Shown here: positions 62,000 to 64,000 of the stretch, one piece after another
How positions within the stretch are numbered: the first letter of the stretch is position 1
How the letters are laid out: the number at the start of each line of letters is the position of its first letter
Source: a gamma proteobacterium NOR5-3
GTDB taxonomy: Bacteria > Pseudomonadota > Gammaproteobacteria > Pseudomonadales > Halieaceae
NCBI GenBank assembly: GCA_000158155.1
Contig: DS999409.1
Coordinates: 171,257 to 235,256, forward strand
Direction of reading: 5' to 3'
DNA length: 64,000 nt
Position numbers and translations under genes: made by a program
Notes under the pieces: model-generated
Databases searched by the model: none
The model's input: the letters and a program-made list of their open reading frames with translations, nothing else
Told to the model about the DNA's origin: nothing

Positions 62000-63550
62000 T
62001 TATTTGTCGCCCGCACCTCTTTTTACGGATTCCATGACTTTTTCCAGGTTAAAGCTGCCGGGTTCTTGCCGCGGGGGGAACTCCTTAAAACTTTGCAACC
62101 AGTTAGCGATGTAGGCACCCGCTGGAGCAAAGGCAAACATGTGCTCTACCCACCAACGCTGGTAGCCCATGGAGTTCTCGGCTTCCGCTCGCTCAAAGGG
62201 GTCCATACGGAGGTTGGTCAGTGACGGTGCGCGAAGTACTTCAAAAGGTGTGGTCCACACCTTGTAACCTTCTTCGGGCTGCTTCAGGAATGTGACCTTC
62301 CAGTCGTTGTAGCGCAGCGCCGCAACGCTCCCGTCATCGGTCCAGTAGATGAACTCTTCGCGCGGCCATTCGGCCTCGCCCTTGAGTGCCGGTATCAGGT
62401 TGTAGCCGTCAAGGTGCGCCTTGAACGTCTTGCTACCCACTCTGCGCTTTTTGAGCAGATCTTCTTTGACGGTTTCGTCGCCCGCAGCAGCAAGCAGCGT
62501 AGTTAGCATGTCTTCGTGCGCTGCGATCTCGTTATTGATCGTGCCTGGCTCGATCACCCCGGGCCAGCGCATAACGGTAGGAACGCGGTAGCCGCCTTCC
62601 CATTGCGTATTTTTCTCGCCGCGGAACATGGTGGTGCCGCCGTCAGGCCAGGTGAAGGTCTCTGCGCCGTTGTCCGTGGAGTACATCACGATGGTGTTGT
62701 CGGCTATGCCCAACTCGTCCAGCTTGGCCAGAAGTTCGCCGACCATGGCGTCGTGCTCGACCATACCGTCGGCATACACGCCGTAGCCCGTTACACCCTC
62801 AGAAGCTTCTTTGAGGTGGGTGAAGATGTGCATGCGGGTGCTGTTCCACCAAACGAAGAACGGCTTGTCAGCTGCGACAGCTCTATCGATGAAGTTGAGT
62901 GCGGCTGCGGTAGTTTCTTCATCGACAGTTTCCATGCGCTTTTTGGTCAGCGGGCCGGTATCTTCAATGCGACCGTCGGCATAGCTGTGAATGACGCCAC
63001 GAGGACCGAAGTTCTTACGAAACTCCGCGCCCTTGGGGTAATCAGGGTTTTCTGGTTCTTCTTCGGCGTTCAGGTGATACAGGTTGCCAAAGAACTCATC
63101 AAAGCCGTGCTCCGTGGGCAGCATGCGATCAAGGTCCCCAAGGTGGTTCTTGCCAAACTGACCCGTCATGTAGCCAAGGGGCTTGAGTAGCTCCGCAATG
63201 GTGGGGTCTTCATCGGTCATGCCTTCGGGCGCGCCGGGCAGGCCAACCTTTGTGAGTCCCGTGCGGATCGGCGACTGACCGGTGATGAATGCGGCGCGTC
63301 CTGCGGTACAGCTTTGCTGGCCATACCAGTCAGTGAACAACGCACCTTCTTTGGCGATTTGATCGATGTTCGGCGTACGGTAGCCCATCATGCCCTGGTT
63401 GTAGGCGCTGATATTAAAGCCGCCGATATCGTCACCCCATAAAACGAGGATGTTGGGCTTCTTCTCGCTGTCTTGGGCATATGCAGCCCCGCTGACAAGG
63501 CCGATAGCCGTCAAGGCGCAGCAAGCTATTCTTTTTAAATGCATTTTCAT
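62000..63550 (-). CDS. periplasmic arylsulfatase
   Basis: 516 residues. A signal peptide MKMHLKRIACCALTAIGLVS is cut near AYAQ. Catalytic region: metal Asp pair in LVLWGDDIGG (residues about 38-41), FGly motif CTAGR in QQSCTAGRAAF (Cys-x-Ala-x-Arg, the type that is converted to formylglycine), and DNGAETFTWP with the later metal-binding Asp/Asn. Extra sequences at 'KNHLGDLDRMLPTEHGFDEF' fit the family. It would release sulfate from sulfated substrates in the periplasm; the substrate is not evident. The terminator at 61948 ends it. It is a typical marine chromosome gene and marks the right flank of the island. Confidence 0.9.
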   Translation of the reverse strand: MKMHLKRIACCALTAIGLVSGAAYAQDSEKKPNILVLWGDDIGGFNISAYNQGMMGYRTPNIDQIAKEGALFTDWYGQQSCTAGRAAFITGQSPIRTGLTKVGLPGAPEGMTDEDPTIAELLKPLGYMTGQFGKNHLGDLDRMLPTEHGFDEFFGNLYHLNAEEEPENPDYPKGAEFRKNFGPRGVIHSYADGRIEDTGPLTKKRMETVDEETTAAALNFIDRAVAADKPFFVWWNSTRMHIFTHLKEASEGVTGYGVYADGMVEHDAMVGELLAKLDELGIADNTIVMYSTDNGAETFTWPDGGTTMFRGEKNTQWEGGYRVPTVMRWPGVIEPGTINNEIAAHEDMLTTLLAAAGDETVKEDLLKKRRVGSKTFKAHLDGYNLIPALKGEAEWPREEFIYWTDDGSVAALRYNDWKVTFLKQPEEGYKVWTTPFEVLRAPSLTNLRMDPFERAEAENSMGYQRWWVEHMFAFAPAGAYIANWLQSFKEFPPRQEPGSFNLEKVMESVKRGAGDK

Positions 63551-63666
63551 GAAAGTGTCCTTGATGCCTATACATCGCTTAGTTTTTAGCCGGACGAAGT
63601 GTAGCAGTTATTCAGGCCGGGGATCCCCTTAGGGACTCTTCAGGAGGTATTGGACAGTCGTTGGAG

Positions 63667-64000
63667 TTACTCACTAAACATGTCGTGGGTAATGCCCTGA
63701 ACTTCCACGCGGACGTCGTCACCGATAGTGATAAGCCCGCTTTGAATAATCCGGCAACATAAACCACCATGCCCGAGCATCGCGGCAACCCCGCCTTTAC
63801 CCAGCGCCGTCTCCATGCGCGAGCAGGGATGGCAAAGGGCGCCTGCTTCGAACAGTGCATCACCAATAGAGAAGCGCTGGTAGCGTAGGGCGTGGAGATT
63901 GATGCCGGATATCACGAGGTTTCTTCTCAGCACTCCCGGATCAATGTCCTCCATGCCCAGAAAATGCGCGGTTTGCTGTATGAACTCTCGAGAGATCACG
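63667..64000 (-). CDS. MOSC-domain protein (partial)
   Basis: The last 110 codons are visible; the N-terminus lies beyond the right edge. The segment reads VLRRNLVISGINLHALRYQR followed by FSIGDALFEAGALCHPCSRM and GHGGLCCRIIQSGLITIGDD. RRN...GINL and C-x-PC with a glycine-rich 'GHGGLC' are MOSC hallmarks (Cys in ALCHPC is the conserved sulfur-carrying Cys). MOSC proteins are sulfur or molybdenum-cofactor related. The MISREF start seen within the window is probably internal. It is transcribed leftward, towards the arylsulfatase. Confidence 0.85.
   Translation of the reverse strand, partial: VISREFIQQTAHFLGMEDIDPGVLRRNLVISGINLHALRYQRFSIGDALFEAGALCHPCSRMETALGKGGVAAMLGHGGLCCRIIQSGLITIGDDVRVEVQGITHDMFSE

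Overview
The window is a GC-rich stretch of a Gram-negative chromosome. The gene families point to a marine gammaproteobacterium, perhaps Halieaceae-like: exosortase-sorted (IPTL-CTERM type) surface proteins, an OprO/P-type porin, a periplasmic arylsulfatase and a LNRRN-type membrane protein. The taxon is an inference from gene content, not a database result.

The layout is organised by one tRNA gene. An intact tRNA-Ile2 (CAT) lies at 61794-61870 (minus strand). Its 3' half, from the anticodon loop to CCA, is repeated in the same orientation at 37663-37707 and at 1294-1338. The copy at 37.7 kb and the intact gene share 102 bp with one mismatch, so 37.7-61.8 kb has the ends of an integrated element. 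The 1294 copy matches over 45 bp with one mismatch and suggests an older outer insertion or accretion (1.3-37.7 kb). Chromosomal-looking genes lie at the two edges: a partial LNRRN-type membrane protein on the left, and an arylsulfatase and a partial MOSC protein on the right.

The outer segment (1.3-37.7 kb) is dominated by giant secreted proteins. There are four very long repeat proteins with a C-terminal hydrophobic anchor plus basic tail (DUF11 repeats, DUF11-like repeats with Cys pairs, cadherin-like repeats), one 1378-residue protein with the anchor near its N-terminus (midcut-by-XrtH layout) and a tectonin-like C-terminus, one 150-residue cargo, and one 54-residue mini-ORF that is almost only an anchor. 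No exosortase is present, so sorting must come from elsewhere. Interspersed are a cytoplasmic HtrA-like protease coupled to an amphi-Trp protein, a porin with an unusual N-terminal domain resembling a barrel-less amidohydrolase, small secreted proteins, a methyltransferase, an AraC regulator, and several decayed IS6-family elements.

The inner island (37.7-61.8 kb) carries a mobile-element core read leftwards (radC-type gene, small genes, a candidate iteron origin at about 49.4-49.63 kb, a primase-helicase, a tyrosine integrase) and a cargo of nucleases and probable defence genes. The cargo includes a five-gene overlapping operon, hsdR-hsdM-hsdS, an AAA/TOPRIM ATPase and a Cys-rich small protein. 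It also includes a PD-(D/E)xK (NucS-like) protein, a GIY-YIG-like protein, an HNH fragment and two Gly/Ala-rich membrane proteins, one with an EF-hand loop. The island looks like an integrative element that can probably replicate its own DNA and protects its host by restriction-modification plus an OLD/RloAB-like ATPase.
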